From: Lamellibrachia columna
Lineage: Eukaryota; Annelida; Polychaeta; Sabellida; Siboglinidae
Assembly (NCBI GenBank): GCA_963662155.1
Contig: OY759266.1
Span: 58,078,010 to 58,142,009 of the forward strand
Length of the DNA stretch: 64,000 bases
Reading direction: 5' to 3'
This document shows, one piece after another, positions 44,269-56,052 of the stretch. How positions within the stretch are numbered: position 1 is the first letter of the stretch; the number at the start of each line of letters is the position of its first letter. The notes beneath the pieces were generated by a model. The model had not been told where the DNA came from and did no database searches. It was given only the letters and a program-made list of their open reading frames with translations. Made by a program: the position numbers and the translations under genes.

Positions 44269-46201
44269 TATAAATAATCATGTTTTATTTCAGACAATTA
44301 GTATATCCATATAAAACAAATGTATAAATCAAACTAGTATATTAAAGAAATATACAAGGATGCAGTCTACTGAATCCGCAATTTGTACATACAACACATG
44401 TCACTAATTGCACTTTTAATAGCGCACTGAACTGCATTAGCCTCCATTACAGTGTTAAAATGAAGGCCCTGTTATTGGAAGCTGTCAATTCAAAATGCTT
44501 CAGGCCGATTCTGTTTGCCAAAATGTGCAAGTTATCGACCCCACCCTGCCGATTCATCCCGGATGCATCTGCTGAGTCGGACTGTATCAGTGATGTACAT
44601 AACAGTACAAACTAATCTATGCTTATTCGATATAAAATACAGTTATGACAAACTATACTTCGTCCCTGCCAGCGATTGATCTGCACGTGCCAGGGAAACC
44701 CCACATGCATTTGTAACATGGATGCCGATTGGACAATTCATATTTAATGATGTCAATAATTTTGGGAATACCTGGGAAACACCAAAGCAACGATGACGAA
44801 CAAAGTTGTGAGAATTGCAAACAAGTTCGATACTATGCCAATTTACTTCATAGTTCATACTGGTGATGCTAAGGAGACATACAATCTGATTGAAAATACT
44901 GTGCCATGGCATTCTGATTAATGTGATATTTGAAAGTGAACTTTGGAGGCTTCGATCTGCAGTAAATCGAGAATGGCGTTGATGTTTTCCTGACCCAGGC
45001 CAGTGTGTGCAAAACATCGGCATCGAACATAATGCTATTTTACTGTGTCATAAAATAATAAAATTCATATTGAAATGTTTATTAAATTCATTACTTTATT
45101 TTATTGGTCTGCTACTTATATGAGAAATGAACAACAATATTTTGTATGGTTTATATTTATTATTATTTATTATATTTATTGTTATTACTTTATTCTAATT
45201 TAAAGCAGTGTTTTAGTTTTACGAATTATGCATGAAAATTGTCATTTCGCTTTATTATATATACTTATAATTTATACATTTTGTGGGGCCAGTTCAAACT
45301 CACAAGGGCCGGTTCAAAATGGATGTGGCCAATTAAAAACAATCTGGGCCAGTTTGTTTGAACGGAACTAGCATAATAACATGCTTCACTAATGTTGTTG
45401 TGTAATTTTATGTGGAAACATAAAATAATCCTGGGGAAGATGGCGGATGCGGCAACAAGCAACACGTGTTTTGTAATGACGATGCTCATTCGCTGCATAT
45501 AATCAGCCAACTGCTGCCTGTGTGTTCGAATAGGCCAATCATAGAGCTTTCCAGTGGTGTAATGCTTTACATATTTAGATACTATGAATGGAAGGGTAAA
45601 TTTATTCTGCAGAGCGTAATAAACACAGCCGAATATGGGCATACAAATTTGACATCTTTTGTAAGCTAGATCGTCATTAGCTATCATTGACCATGCTCAT
45701 GAAAAAAAAAATGATTCAGCTTTCCTTTGATACCATTTGTTCCCGTTTCAGGTAAAGGAAAAAAATTACTACAGAGTGACACCAAAATCGGCCAAAATAT
45801 GTCCAGAACCTGTTCAGACTGATCGTGTGGGCCAAACTTCTTTGCCAGTGGCACCAATTCAATCTCTGCCATCGTTTATGCAGGGTAATGCAAATTTGTT
45901 GCAGCATATGTGCTGCCACCTGCTATATATCATGAACGTTAATTGGGGAAGCGAAGTGATCATCATGACAAACTAAGATTCTGTCATATTTTTGCCCCTC
46001 GCCGCAATGCTGAAGTTTGAGATATTTTTCCATAACTAGATTATGTTCGTCTTCTAAAGTAGGGAGTCACACAGACTACCAGGAGCTGTATACAGAATCC
46101 AGAGGATAAAGCAAGCAGTCCTGGACTCACAGACTCCATGGAACATCAAAGCCTGTCACTGCCTGGAAGGGGCATCCAAAGAAAGAAAAATAATAATGTT
46201 T

Positions 46202-46642
46202 GGGCACGGACCACAGTCAGAATCCATCCGCCATTACATAGATAAAGAGTCCCAAGGAAAAAATTAATTGTGCAGATAGGGTTTATTTGTGAGAACAGAA
46301 ATTGTGTGGATGAGTGAGTGGAAATTATGATTTTGTGCACAGTAGCATCTAAGCTTTGAAATGATGCCATTTGTCAGTAGGTATACCAGTTGCGTAAGGA
46401 CACAGTGGCTGTTAGGCAGGATGTACTCATATTTTGGAAACCGGGGAATTCCATGGCGGAAATGCGTTGAAGCAATTTGTGCGAAAAGGAGGTATGTCAT
46501 TTTCACGTAGTTTACACACCAGGTGTCTTAGTGGGTCTGTCATTTTCTGTGAATAAAAAAAAAATTGTAGGATAAATTTTCAATGTAGGCGCAAGAACGT
46601 TATAATGGTCGTCTATGGGAAAAGTGACTGTGGTCCGTGCCC
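46202..46642. mobile_element. MITE-like element 2 (duplicate of element 1)
   Basis: Same TIRs, same GTTT flanks and the same orientation as 40365-40809, with a few substitutions and indels. It came with the large duplication rather than by a new insertion. Confidence 0.85.
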
Positions 46643-47035
46643 GTTTGAGTTTGTTGATAAGGATTTTATGATCGATTGTGTCAAAGAGGAGGTTCAAGGT
46701 AAATCAAGGATGAAGCAGAACCTGGCAAGACAAAAAATCAGCTGGAAGCGAGCTAAGGAACTTGCACATGATCGGGTCTGGTGGAGGTTTTTTAAGTGGA
46801 GGATAACTATACAACGATGCAACCCGGGCGTGGAAGCTGAAAGATGATGATGTCAATGGGCGCAGTGGCTGCAATAGTGGCGCCATATGGTGGACACCTA
46901 AAACTTTAAACCAACCAACAAAAACAGACATCAGTAACTTTAGTTTCAATATTACAATAAACATACACGCTATTATGTATTATTGCTAACAAAAGACAGT
47001 TTAAAACATATGTAACTTCATACTTTAAAATAAAG

Positions 47036-47177
47036 TTGCCATCTCGTCTAGATGAGACTTCCCGAATCCTCCCCGAGCGATACCCGGATGTGAAGTCAGT
47101 GCTAGTTGGTGTTTTGAGAATATCAAAGCGGGTATTTACAGTAATAAATATTAGTATAACGAGTGTTATTCACGAAA
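47036..47177 (+). promoter_or_regulatory. Candidate cytohesin promoter / 5' UTR, copy 2
   Basis: Near-identical to 41190-41331, including the CCTCCCCGAGCGATACCCGG block. Inferred only. Confidence 0.3.
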
Positions 47178-47211
47178 ATGCAGAACCAAGAAAGTGGTTT
47201 TAGCGAAACTG
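47178..47211 (+). CDS. Cytohesin-like gene, putative first coding exon, copy b
   Basis: Identical to the exon at 41332-41365: MQNQESGFSET, phase 1, donor G|GTAAGT. It lies about 8.6 kb before exon 2, against 14.5 kb for copy a. Both could feed the same downstream exon, giving the same protein from two promoters. Confidence 0.55.
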
Positions 47212-47354
47212 GTAAGTGTTTTGATTCGCACCTTCCCCATATTCAAGCCTTTGTCTTCCTTGTTTACGTTGATCAGCTGCGGGCTGGAACATCGAGGACA
47301 AGGGTTCAACTTCAAGCTACAACTCTCACTCACGCCATCTCATGCATGAGTCAT

Positions 47355-47810
47355 GGGCACGGACCACAGTCACTTTTCCCACAGACGACCATTATAACAT
47401 TCTTGCGCCTACATTGAAAATTTATCCAACAATTTTTTTTTTTAATTCACAGAAAATGACAGACCCACTAAGACACCTGGTGTGTAAAATTCGTGAAAAT
47501 GACATACCTCCTTTTCGCACAAATTGCTTCAAAGCATGATGCCCCTGCATTTCTGCCATGAAATTCCCCAGTTTCCAAAATATGAGTACATCCTGCCTAA
47601 CAGCCACTGTGTCCTTACGCAACTGGTATACCTAATGAAAAATTGCATCATTTCAAAGCTTAGATGCTACTGTGCACAAGAACATCACTTCCACTTCCTC
47701 ATCCACACAATTTCTGCTCTCACAAATAAACCCTATCTGCACAATGAATTTTTTCCTTAGGATTCTTTATGTATGTAATGGCGGATGGTTTCTGACTGTG
47801 GTCCGTGCCC
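47355..47810. mobile_element. MITE-like element 3, inverted, present only in duplicate 2
   Basis: The same 18-bp TIRs as elements 1 and 2 but the opposite orientation. TCAT flanks both ends (47351-47354 and 47811-47814). The matching site in duplicate 1 (41499-41502) has a single TCAT and no insert. It therefore inserted after, or segregated during, the large duplication. Two overlapping plus-strand ORFs inside are not recognised. Confidence 0.9.
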
Positions 47811-49651
47811 TCATGTTCTTCGACCGAAGCTCAGACAGTGATAATTAAGGCAACGACCCCTCGAGTATGTTTGTGACGACCCCATGTTAATTGATAAATA
47901 AAACGTGTAAAAGTAACTGAAGTGCCGCTCGTGTTTTGATGCCAACGTCAACGATAGCTTCCCATGTCCGATGTCGACAGTCTGGTGGAGCACGATTTTT
48001 TCTATCTGGCTGTTGCAGTTGTATAGGCGAAGGACACGCTCGGCAAAAGCGTACGCATTTTCGTGAAACCTTACAAAAATGCCATAAATACAGCAATAAA
48101 CACGTATTTCATGCCTGTAATATGTATATCTTATATGTATATCACTTAAGTTACCTGACAATGACCATATAAAAGTGTGAAATTATTACCTTTTTGTCAG
48201 AACACATGTGCTTGTCAAAATTTGTATATAACCGGGTGTTGTGTGAGCGAGATTACCAAACGGGATTCTCATAGATAAATTAAGGTCACTCTAAGAATTA
48301 CCATCTGCTGGCCATAGAGTTACATCATTAATCATCCCCCTATAAACTACTAACTTACTAACAGGTGTTTTATTTAAATGTCTGTGCTGCTGGCCCACTC
48401 TGGCCTCATTCTACACGAAATCGCGTTTGACCATGTGACCCAAAGGCAACATCACGTGCACAGTATGGTGGCTATTTATGAAATCTTTTCTATGTGACCA
48501 ATAAATGTACTCATAATAAATAATTATTTGGAGCACATTTCTTCTGTTTCTTGACAGTCGGTTGTATGTCACGGAATACACATGTGAAACGGTTAGTGCG
48601 TATTGGTTTTAAAACTTGAGTTATTAGTTCCGTAGCCATTTGGCTACGGAAAGCCCAAATCCATGCGTACGATAATCACGGCCAGGATCTCCGCCCCAAA
48701 GCTCAAGAGTGGGGCGGACGACTCTGCCTGGTGGAGCACTGGAGGCTCCATCTATCTTTTGATGGAAAAATAGACAAGTTGTGACGAAGCCATTCTATCA
48801 AACTAGACTGCTGCCCCACTCCTATCCTGGAAATTGTCAAACACATGCACACAATCAGACCTGGCAGAAGAGGCAAAATGCCTAATTAGCCAGAAGAGGA
48901 CCTGTAAGAATGTCCACAACTCCTCGTCCAATGCTAAGGCCGGACTCGGGAGACAACACCCACTGGCAAGATCACATTAATGACCACCAAATCTAAACAT
49001 GACTGCCATGTGCATGACAGAATTTGTGGAAGAATCACTCAAAGTTGGCTTAGTGTTAAGTTAGTAAATGCTCGGACTATTGGGTTTAAAAGTGATTCAC
49101 CCAGTGATTATACTCGGCTACATAGCATTGTGTTAATGAATGTTCCAAAGACGTTCCATTGCACTGAACTTTAAATCTGTCATAGCTATGGCAAATCCTT
49201 ACCTATAACTGATCACAAGTCATGTAGGAATGATGCTGAACAATTTACCTTGTGTTTAACACAAGAATTGGTGTATGTGCATACTGCTCATCTGTGCTCG
49301 GACCTATATCAGCAACAAAGCAAGTTCTGATGCTGGGCTACAGAACTATTTCCTAATTTATAAATAAACCTAGCCCGATGACAAACTTTGTCATGTTGGC
49401 GATGCTCCTGGGCTCCAATAGCTTAATATCATATAGTGTTAGTATGCTGCAACCGAATTAATAAGTACCTGGTAAATCAAAACATACATGCCAACCAGGG
49501 ACTAATCTGGGATCAGAGTTTTGCTAGTCAAGATATTGTCCTGTGTTCTGTGATTGCGCACTCCGCTGGCCTGGCACACTGTTCGCGTGAAGGACGCACA
49601 ACTGTTGTTCAGATCAGACAGTTATTTGAATTTCGAGCCTAATACTTTGTA

Positions 49652-50617
49652 GGGGAAGGTCGGGTATATTGGACCACTTATGAACATGGCCCGATATATC
49701 AAAGGAAACTATCAATGTTGTGCTTTCCACTATTTCACTTGAAACTCGTCAGTGATAGGCTACAATAGGCACCAATAGGTACAATATGGCAACTATTCGA
49801 CCAGGCATTTGGGAGAAAGTTAGAAATTTGAATTATGACATACCAGTCCCATATAGACAACCATTCGTCTATATTGGACCACCTTTTACGTTATATTGGA
49901 CCGGGTGGTCAATTCAGTGGATCTCTTCATTGGGTATATTGTTTTCTTGGCTGGTTGATTTAGGAAATGGGGACGTAGGGAAGAACAATCAAAATGTCAC
50001 CAGTCTCTGTGCCTGGAAGCATTTATACATTGTATGATGATGATCTGAAATTCCCACAAATGCATAATCAATGGATTCATTAATAACATTGCTAATAGAA
50101 AAAGCAAGTTTTGGCTACAAAAAGTGTAAAGAACTATTCAACTAAGGTATCAGTATTAGCCGTCAAGTATCTTGTCATCCTCCATCGTTTTCCCACAGAT
50201 GGGGAGTCGTAGCTTGCAATACCAGTGGTCCAATATACCAGAACGGTGGTCCAATATAGCGGATCACACAGTGATGAACCCATACATAGGTATCTACAAA
50301 GCTAGTGACACTTTGCTCTTCAAACCTTTTTCATTCGTTGTTTAAATACTTATTTCACCGCACATGTGCCTCCGTTAGCCGAAGCGTTACAAACTACTGT
50401 CCCACATCACTTTATTTACATACACAAACCTTACATCAGAAGGTGAGTAAACTAATATATGGTCTTTTCGAAGTTTTTGCTGAGTCCGCTATTTTTTTCT
50501 ATTGATGCACATTTTATTTCAAAGTCATTCAGCAGATGGAGCCACATTACCTTTGGTACCATATTGAGGGATTATAGCAGATGGTCCAATTAGACTCCAA
50601 TATACCCGACCTTCCCC
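49652..50617. mobile_element. TA-flanked TIR element, copy in duplicate 2 (about 966 bp)
   Basis: Duplicate of 43315-44268, with better matched termini (GGGGAAGGTCGGGTATATTG at both ends). Confidence 0.7.
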
Positions 50618-52365
50618 TATAAATAATCATCATTTATTTCAGAAAATTAGTATATCCATATAAAACAAATGTATAAATCAAACTAGTATATTAAAGAAAT
50701 ATACAAGGATGCAGTCTACTGAATCCGCAATTTGTACATACAACACATGTCACTAATTGCACTTTTAATAGCGCTCTGAACTGCATTAGCCTCCATTACA
50801 GTGTTAAAATTAAGACCCTTTTATTGGAAGCTGTCAATTCAAAATGCTTCAGGTCGATTCTGTTTGCCAAAATGTGCTAATTATCGGCCCCACCCTGCCA
50901 ATTCATCCCGGATGCATCTGCTGAGTCGGACTGTATCAGTGATGTACATAACAGTACAAACTAATCTATGCTTATTCTATATAAAATACAGTTATGACAA
51001 ACTATACTTCGTCCCTGCCAGCGATTGATCTGCACATGCCAGGGAAACCCCACATGCATTTGTAACATGGGTGCCTATTGGATAATTCATATTTAATGAT
51101 GTCAATAATTTTGGGAATACCTGGGAAACACCAAAGCAACGATGACGAACAAAGTTGTGAGAATTACAAACAAGTTCGATACTGTGCCAATTTACTTCAT
51201 AGTTCATACTGGTGATGCTAAGGAGACATACAATCTGATTGAAAATACTGTGTCATGGCATTCTGATTAATGTGATATTTGAAAGTGAACTTTGGAGGCT
51301 TCGATCTGCAGTGAATCGAGAATAGCGTTGATGTTTTCCTGACCCAGGCCAGTGTGTGCAAAACGTCAGCATCAAACATAATGCTATTTTACTGTGTCAT
51401 AAAATAATAAAATTCATATTGAAATGTTTATTAAATTCATTACGTTATTTTATTGGTCTGCTAGTTATATGAGAAATGGCCAATTAAAAACAATCTGGGC
51501 CAGTTCGTTTGAACGGAACTAACATAATAACATGATTCACTAATGTTGTTGTGTAATTTGATGTGGAAACATAAAATAATCCTGGGGAATATGGCGGATG
51601 CAGCATACGTAAACACAAGCCCAGACAACACGAGTTCTGTAATGACGATGCTCATTCGCTGCATATAATCAGCCAACTGCTGCCTGTGTGTTCGAATAGG
51701 CCAATCATAGCGCTTTCCAGTGGTGTAATGCTTTACATATTTAGATACAATGAATGGAAGGGTAAATTTATTCTGCAGAGTGTAATAAACACATCCGAAT
51801 ATGGGCATACGAATATGATATCTTTTGTAAGCTAGATCGTCATTAGCTATCATTGACCATGCTCATGAAAAGAAAGATGATTCAGCTTTCCTTTGATACC
51901 ATTTATTCCTGTGTCAGGCAAAGGAAATTTTTTTACTACAGAGTGACATCAAAATCAGCCAAAATATGTCCAGAACCTGTTCAGACTGATCGTGTGGGCC
52001 AAACTTCTTTGCCAGTGGCACCAATTCAATCTTTGCCATCGTTTATGTAGGGTAATGCAAATTTGTTGCAGCATATGTGCTGCCACCTGCTGTATATCAT
52101 GAACGTTAATTGGGGAAGCAAAGTGATCATCATGACAAACTAAGATTCTGTCATATTTTTGCCCTTCGCTGCAATGCTGAAGTTTAAGATATTTTTCCAT
52201 AACTAGATTATGCTCGTTTTCTAAAGTAGGGAGTCACACAGACTCCTACCAGGAGCTGTATACAGAATCCAGAGGATAAAGCAAGCAGTCCTGGACTCAC
52301 AGACTCCATGGAACATCAAAGCCTGTCACTGCCTGGAAGGGGCGTCCAAAGAAAGAAAAATTGTT

Positions 52366-55300
52366 TCATGACTAAAAAAATTTAGATGAGATGTGTATTA
52401 AAGTTGTCTGTGCTGTGTCTTTATGTATTAAAATGGAAATCTGTCTGCGAAATTAAGTAATTCATCAGCATTTACACAATAATTGAAATTAATAAATCAT
52501 GGTTTGTGAGTAAAATGTTTACATATTAGCATATTTTTCCTCATACACAATGCTAAACCTGTCGAACACGTCAGTGCAGAGACTGGGCTTTGTGCCTATG
52601 AAAGTTGTTCTCTTACAAACAGAACACTTGTCAACAAACTACACATTAGCCAGGACAGGCTGACATAATGCCAGATCAGATGAACACTGAGTCTGAAATG
52701 ATGATGTTGTGGGTGCTAAGTGCAAATACAAGCATTATAAATGGTTTTTCAAGTTTCCCTGTAGCTTTAAAACTAAAATTTACACCTGTCTGAAGTTGCC
52801 TATAGACCATAGTTAGGCAGATTGTTGTGTAGCGACACCTAGTGAATGAACAGTGAAATAGTCCCAGGAGAGCCATTTCCAGTTTAGCTCCTGCTAAAAA
52901 CTAGTATAGCTGAAAGCGGGAGACTTAACAACATGAATGTCAACATTGTATTAAAGTACGTACAATCTGACTAATCATGGGCTTGTCTTTTAGCTCAATA
53001 AAAAAGTTTCATGTTCTAATACCACATGATGAAAACATGACGGGTTTTTTCTCAAAAACAAAAATATCGGATCATCAGATCCGTAAACCAACTAATAGAA
53101 AATAAAAGGCCTAAATAACATTCATGGAATTCCCAGTCTTATTTGATCACGGAAGTCGTGATCTCATACTATGACAAGGTTTTTCCAATTTAGAAGTGGA
53201 CATTCGCTTGTTATAATAGTTACTGTATGTTTAATTAATGATGAGCATTAGTCATTTAGAACTAGCTAGTCTAAACAATATGGTAATTGAGTCACTAACT
53301 GTGTTAAGATATGAATATAAACATTTCAACTTTTAGAATCAATACCACTGGTATTTCCAGGTGACGACGCATACACATAGCTAGTCGTATAGTGCAGCTG
53401 AGCTATGAAAAGGAAAAAAAGCACAACAATTGTGTGTTTTGTCAGGCCAAGTCTTATGAGCAATACCCAAGGTGACAGCACGCGACTGATTGATACGATA
53501 ATGGGTTGTATAATGTCAGTGTTGATGACACCCGGTATTGTGTCCTTGTCAGCTGACATCTTGCCTGGGATCTTAACTGTTCCACCTGCCCTTACATCTG
53601 CCCTGTCCTGGTGGCGGGGTGGGTGGTTCGCCCCTGGGCACCATTCAGAATACATCCTATCTACCACTGAGTGCGACACCTGTCAGGAATTTAGAAATCT
53701 CAGGTAGCAAGTATGTGTCTCCCCACTTGTTACTTAGAGGCACTGTTTCAAGGGTTATATGGTTCTGACTGTCTGGGTAATCCTGGGGACAAACAGCTTA
53801 CTATGTAGGAATGCTCTAGATGTGCTAATATGGTACAGTTATTTAATTCTGTCCACTAAAACTCTCATCTTTGAACCTTGTGTGTTTGCTGGCATGTAGT
53901 GGAGTGGTACTGAGACGGGATAGTTTGACTTGATTGCCATTGATAGTGGGTGTAGTACTTGATGCGTTCAAGTACTCATGTGATGTGTGAGTAAGAGTGG
54001 TCACAGCCAGCCGCACAATACGCAGTCGTTTCTGCCGTCACATTGCTCAGGTAGCACAATGTATTTGGGAGGTTCAAGCACATCACTGATGACTGAATGT
54101 AAGTTTCCTGTGACAAACTCGTCTGATTTCACATGTTGACTCAAAGTGAGGCTTGGTAGCACAACTGTGGAGTGCCTGACTCATTTTAATTCCACGTCAT
54201 TACATTTCAAATGTATAACTGAGTACCTGGCTGTGGAATTACTAACACATTTTGTGCATTGATTATAGCATGGCTGAATGTTTTTTTAAGGATTCATGTT
54301 GGAATGAACCAGTCTGTCAGGTGTGAAGTACAAAGGCACTTAGGTTTGTGTTAAGGACAAGCGTTATATAAGCGCATTAGCATTGTGTGAGTAACAGTGT
54401 TGCTGATACTATTATAAACATCCAATGTTCGAGATGAATCGTACGTGTACAATGGAGGTCATGTTAACCTGACCATGTCTTGCATTATGACATGTTATTT
54501 AATCGACCCATTATGCCTGTTATGGTGCAGCTCAGTGCAGCAGTTGAATTGTGTAAATATAACCTGTTTACGACAGTTGGCACTACTGGTCGTGTTTAAA
54601 TAAGCAGCCATCTGAGCCCATGTTCTCAGAAGACATACATTTCTAACTCAAGTTTTCTGTAAATATGGTGACAAAACTATCACGGAATATCTAACACCAA
54701 AATAATGTGGCAAATTTAAAGTGATACCAAAGGCATTTTGGGGGCCTTTGCACCTATAAGAGTACTTGAAAACTAACCATTTGCAACTATAATCAAGCAT
54801 ATCACCCAAGTAGGTAACTAAATATACCTCATTGAACACCGAAAATCTTTTTTTGCATGGGCAGTGCCATATTTGTTCAGAATCCTATGTCAAGAGTGCT
54901 GACTAGGTTTCCCACAACTCCAACTTTAAGTTTGGACATGCTGTTTGCATCTAAAATCAACTTATTTGGCAAGATAGTCCATTCATTCATTATTTACTAA
55001 CCACCTTGCGTTCCGATTTGACAGTTCTTCAGTCAAGTGTTTGCGTTGTGTCGAAGCCTTCAGCTGAGGTACATGCTGGAAGATTGTTGGTACTGCTTCA
55101 GGCTTAAACGTTCTCTGTTGCCGACCTTTTGACTCATTAGTTGATGAAAATATATCAACTTCAAAACATGACTCTTCAAAATGGGTCGAACAAAGTCTAG
55201 CATATCGTGTGGGATTCCGACCAGCCTGCCCGCAATTGTGAATTCATTGCATCACTATTATCTGTTTTTCGAGAGGAAATCGAAAAAAACATGTAAATCC

Positions 55301-55856
55301 AATATAAAAGCAAAAAAATTTAACTGCACATCTCAACCACGTTAAACATACACGTGATATGTACAGCCTATGTCACAGCCGCATTGGGGGTTAAGGGGCT
55401 GCTCGCCATTGATTGGTAAAAATTGCAAACACTGATGAATATGTCAGCCTCCATGAAAAATTACATTAGACCAAAATTTCACACTTAGATCAGATTCCCA
55501 GTAAACCACTTGCATGATATTCTTGATTATAGTTGCAATTGGTTATTTTTTGGCACTCTTATTATAGTTTAAGATTATGATTCAAGCCTTTCAGTCTTTG
55601 CTGAGATTCAACATGGATTATGTAATACTTTGGTATATTTATTCAGTTTAGCACATCAGAAAATATTTACCCAGATATTCCAAGAATTAACCCCCAGGGA
55701 CAGTTTTGAATCCATATTTAGGAAAAACAAGAGTTATGAAGTCTTTCAAGAATACATTGTAATTGTCAATTTGTGTGTGCATTATGCAACTGCGTGTACG
55801 TGACAGCAGTGATAATCATGATAACCAAGTGATAACTACATCTTGCTTCCTTCCAG
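52366..55856. other. Cytohesin intron 1, distal part
   Basis: AT-rich unique sequence. The longest ORFs (for example 53405-53707) have no recognised motif. I see no element signature or splice-bounded exon before 55857. Confidence 0.5.
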
Positions 55857-55930
55857 ACCTCACTCCTGAGGAACAGCAACTGTTGTCCGAGATCCGGCAG
55901 AGGAAACAACAGCTGTTGGATGAGATACAG
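55857..55930 (+). CDS. Cytohesin (ARF-GEF), N-terminal coiled-coil exon
   Basis: The acceptor is CTTCCTTCCAG|ACC and the donor is ATACAG|GTATGG. The exon encodes LTPEEQQLLSEIRQRKQQ then LLDEIQ, with Asp supplied across the upstream junction. Human cytohesin-1 reads DLTAEERQELENIRRRKQ and ends this exon at ...DIQ, before RLKEE. Cytohesins are guanine-nucleotide exchange factors for ARF GTPases, with an N-terminal coiled coil, a Sec7 domain and a PH domain acting at the plasma membrane and endosomes. Only the start of the coiled coil is in the window; later exons are beyond 64000 or not detectable. Confidence 0.8.
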
Positions 55931-55995
55931 GTATGGTCCTTTCTATCACTCCAGTGTAGATATTCATTCTTATCTGTGTATCTAACTGTAGATTA

Positions 55996-56052
55996 GCATG
56001 GTGATGATAACAGGGCATGGTGATGATAACAGGGCATGGTGATGATAACAGG
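55996..56052. repeat. 19-bp tandem repeat, 3 units
   Basis: Unit GCATGGTGATGATAACAGG repeated three times. Confidence 0.95.

Larger units (their letters stand above)
40356..46192. repeat. Large tandem duplication, copy 1 (about 5.8 kb)
   Basis: Co-linear with 46193-52365 throughout, with scattered substitutions and small indels. It starts at ATAATGTTTGGGCAC within the split RT fragment and ends at CCAAAGAAAGAAAAA. It carries the first transposon copy, the cytohesin exon 1 and a TA-flanked TIR element. It contains about 180 bp of AT-rich sequence (about 45128-45310) that copy 2 lacks. ORFs inside are not preserved between copies, so apart from exon 1 it looks non-coding. Confidence 0.93.
46193..52365. 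repeat. Large tandem duplication, copy 2 (about 6.2 kb)
   Basis: Directly follows copy 1 in the same orientation. Differences include an extra transposon at 47355-47810, about 60 extra bases near 48440-48500 and the loss of an AT-rich block near 51475. It ends at CCAAAGAAAGAAAAA (about 52365), the same end sequence as copy 1. Confidence 0.93.

Noticed and set aside
44643..45023. 126-codon minus-strand ORF in duplicate 1 as a gene
   Set aside because: The matching frame in duplicate 2 (50992-51207) is shortened by substitutions, so there is no sign of coding constraint. A short GLGQENINAILDLL-like phrase in another frame hints at an old transposase, but is too weak to call.
53405..53707. 100-codon ORF (and its minus-strand partner) as an exon
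   Set aside because: No recognised motif, no convincing splice sites in frame, and overlapping ORFs on both strands suggest chance.
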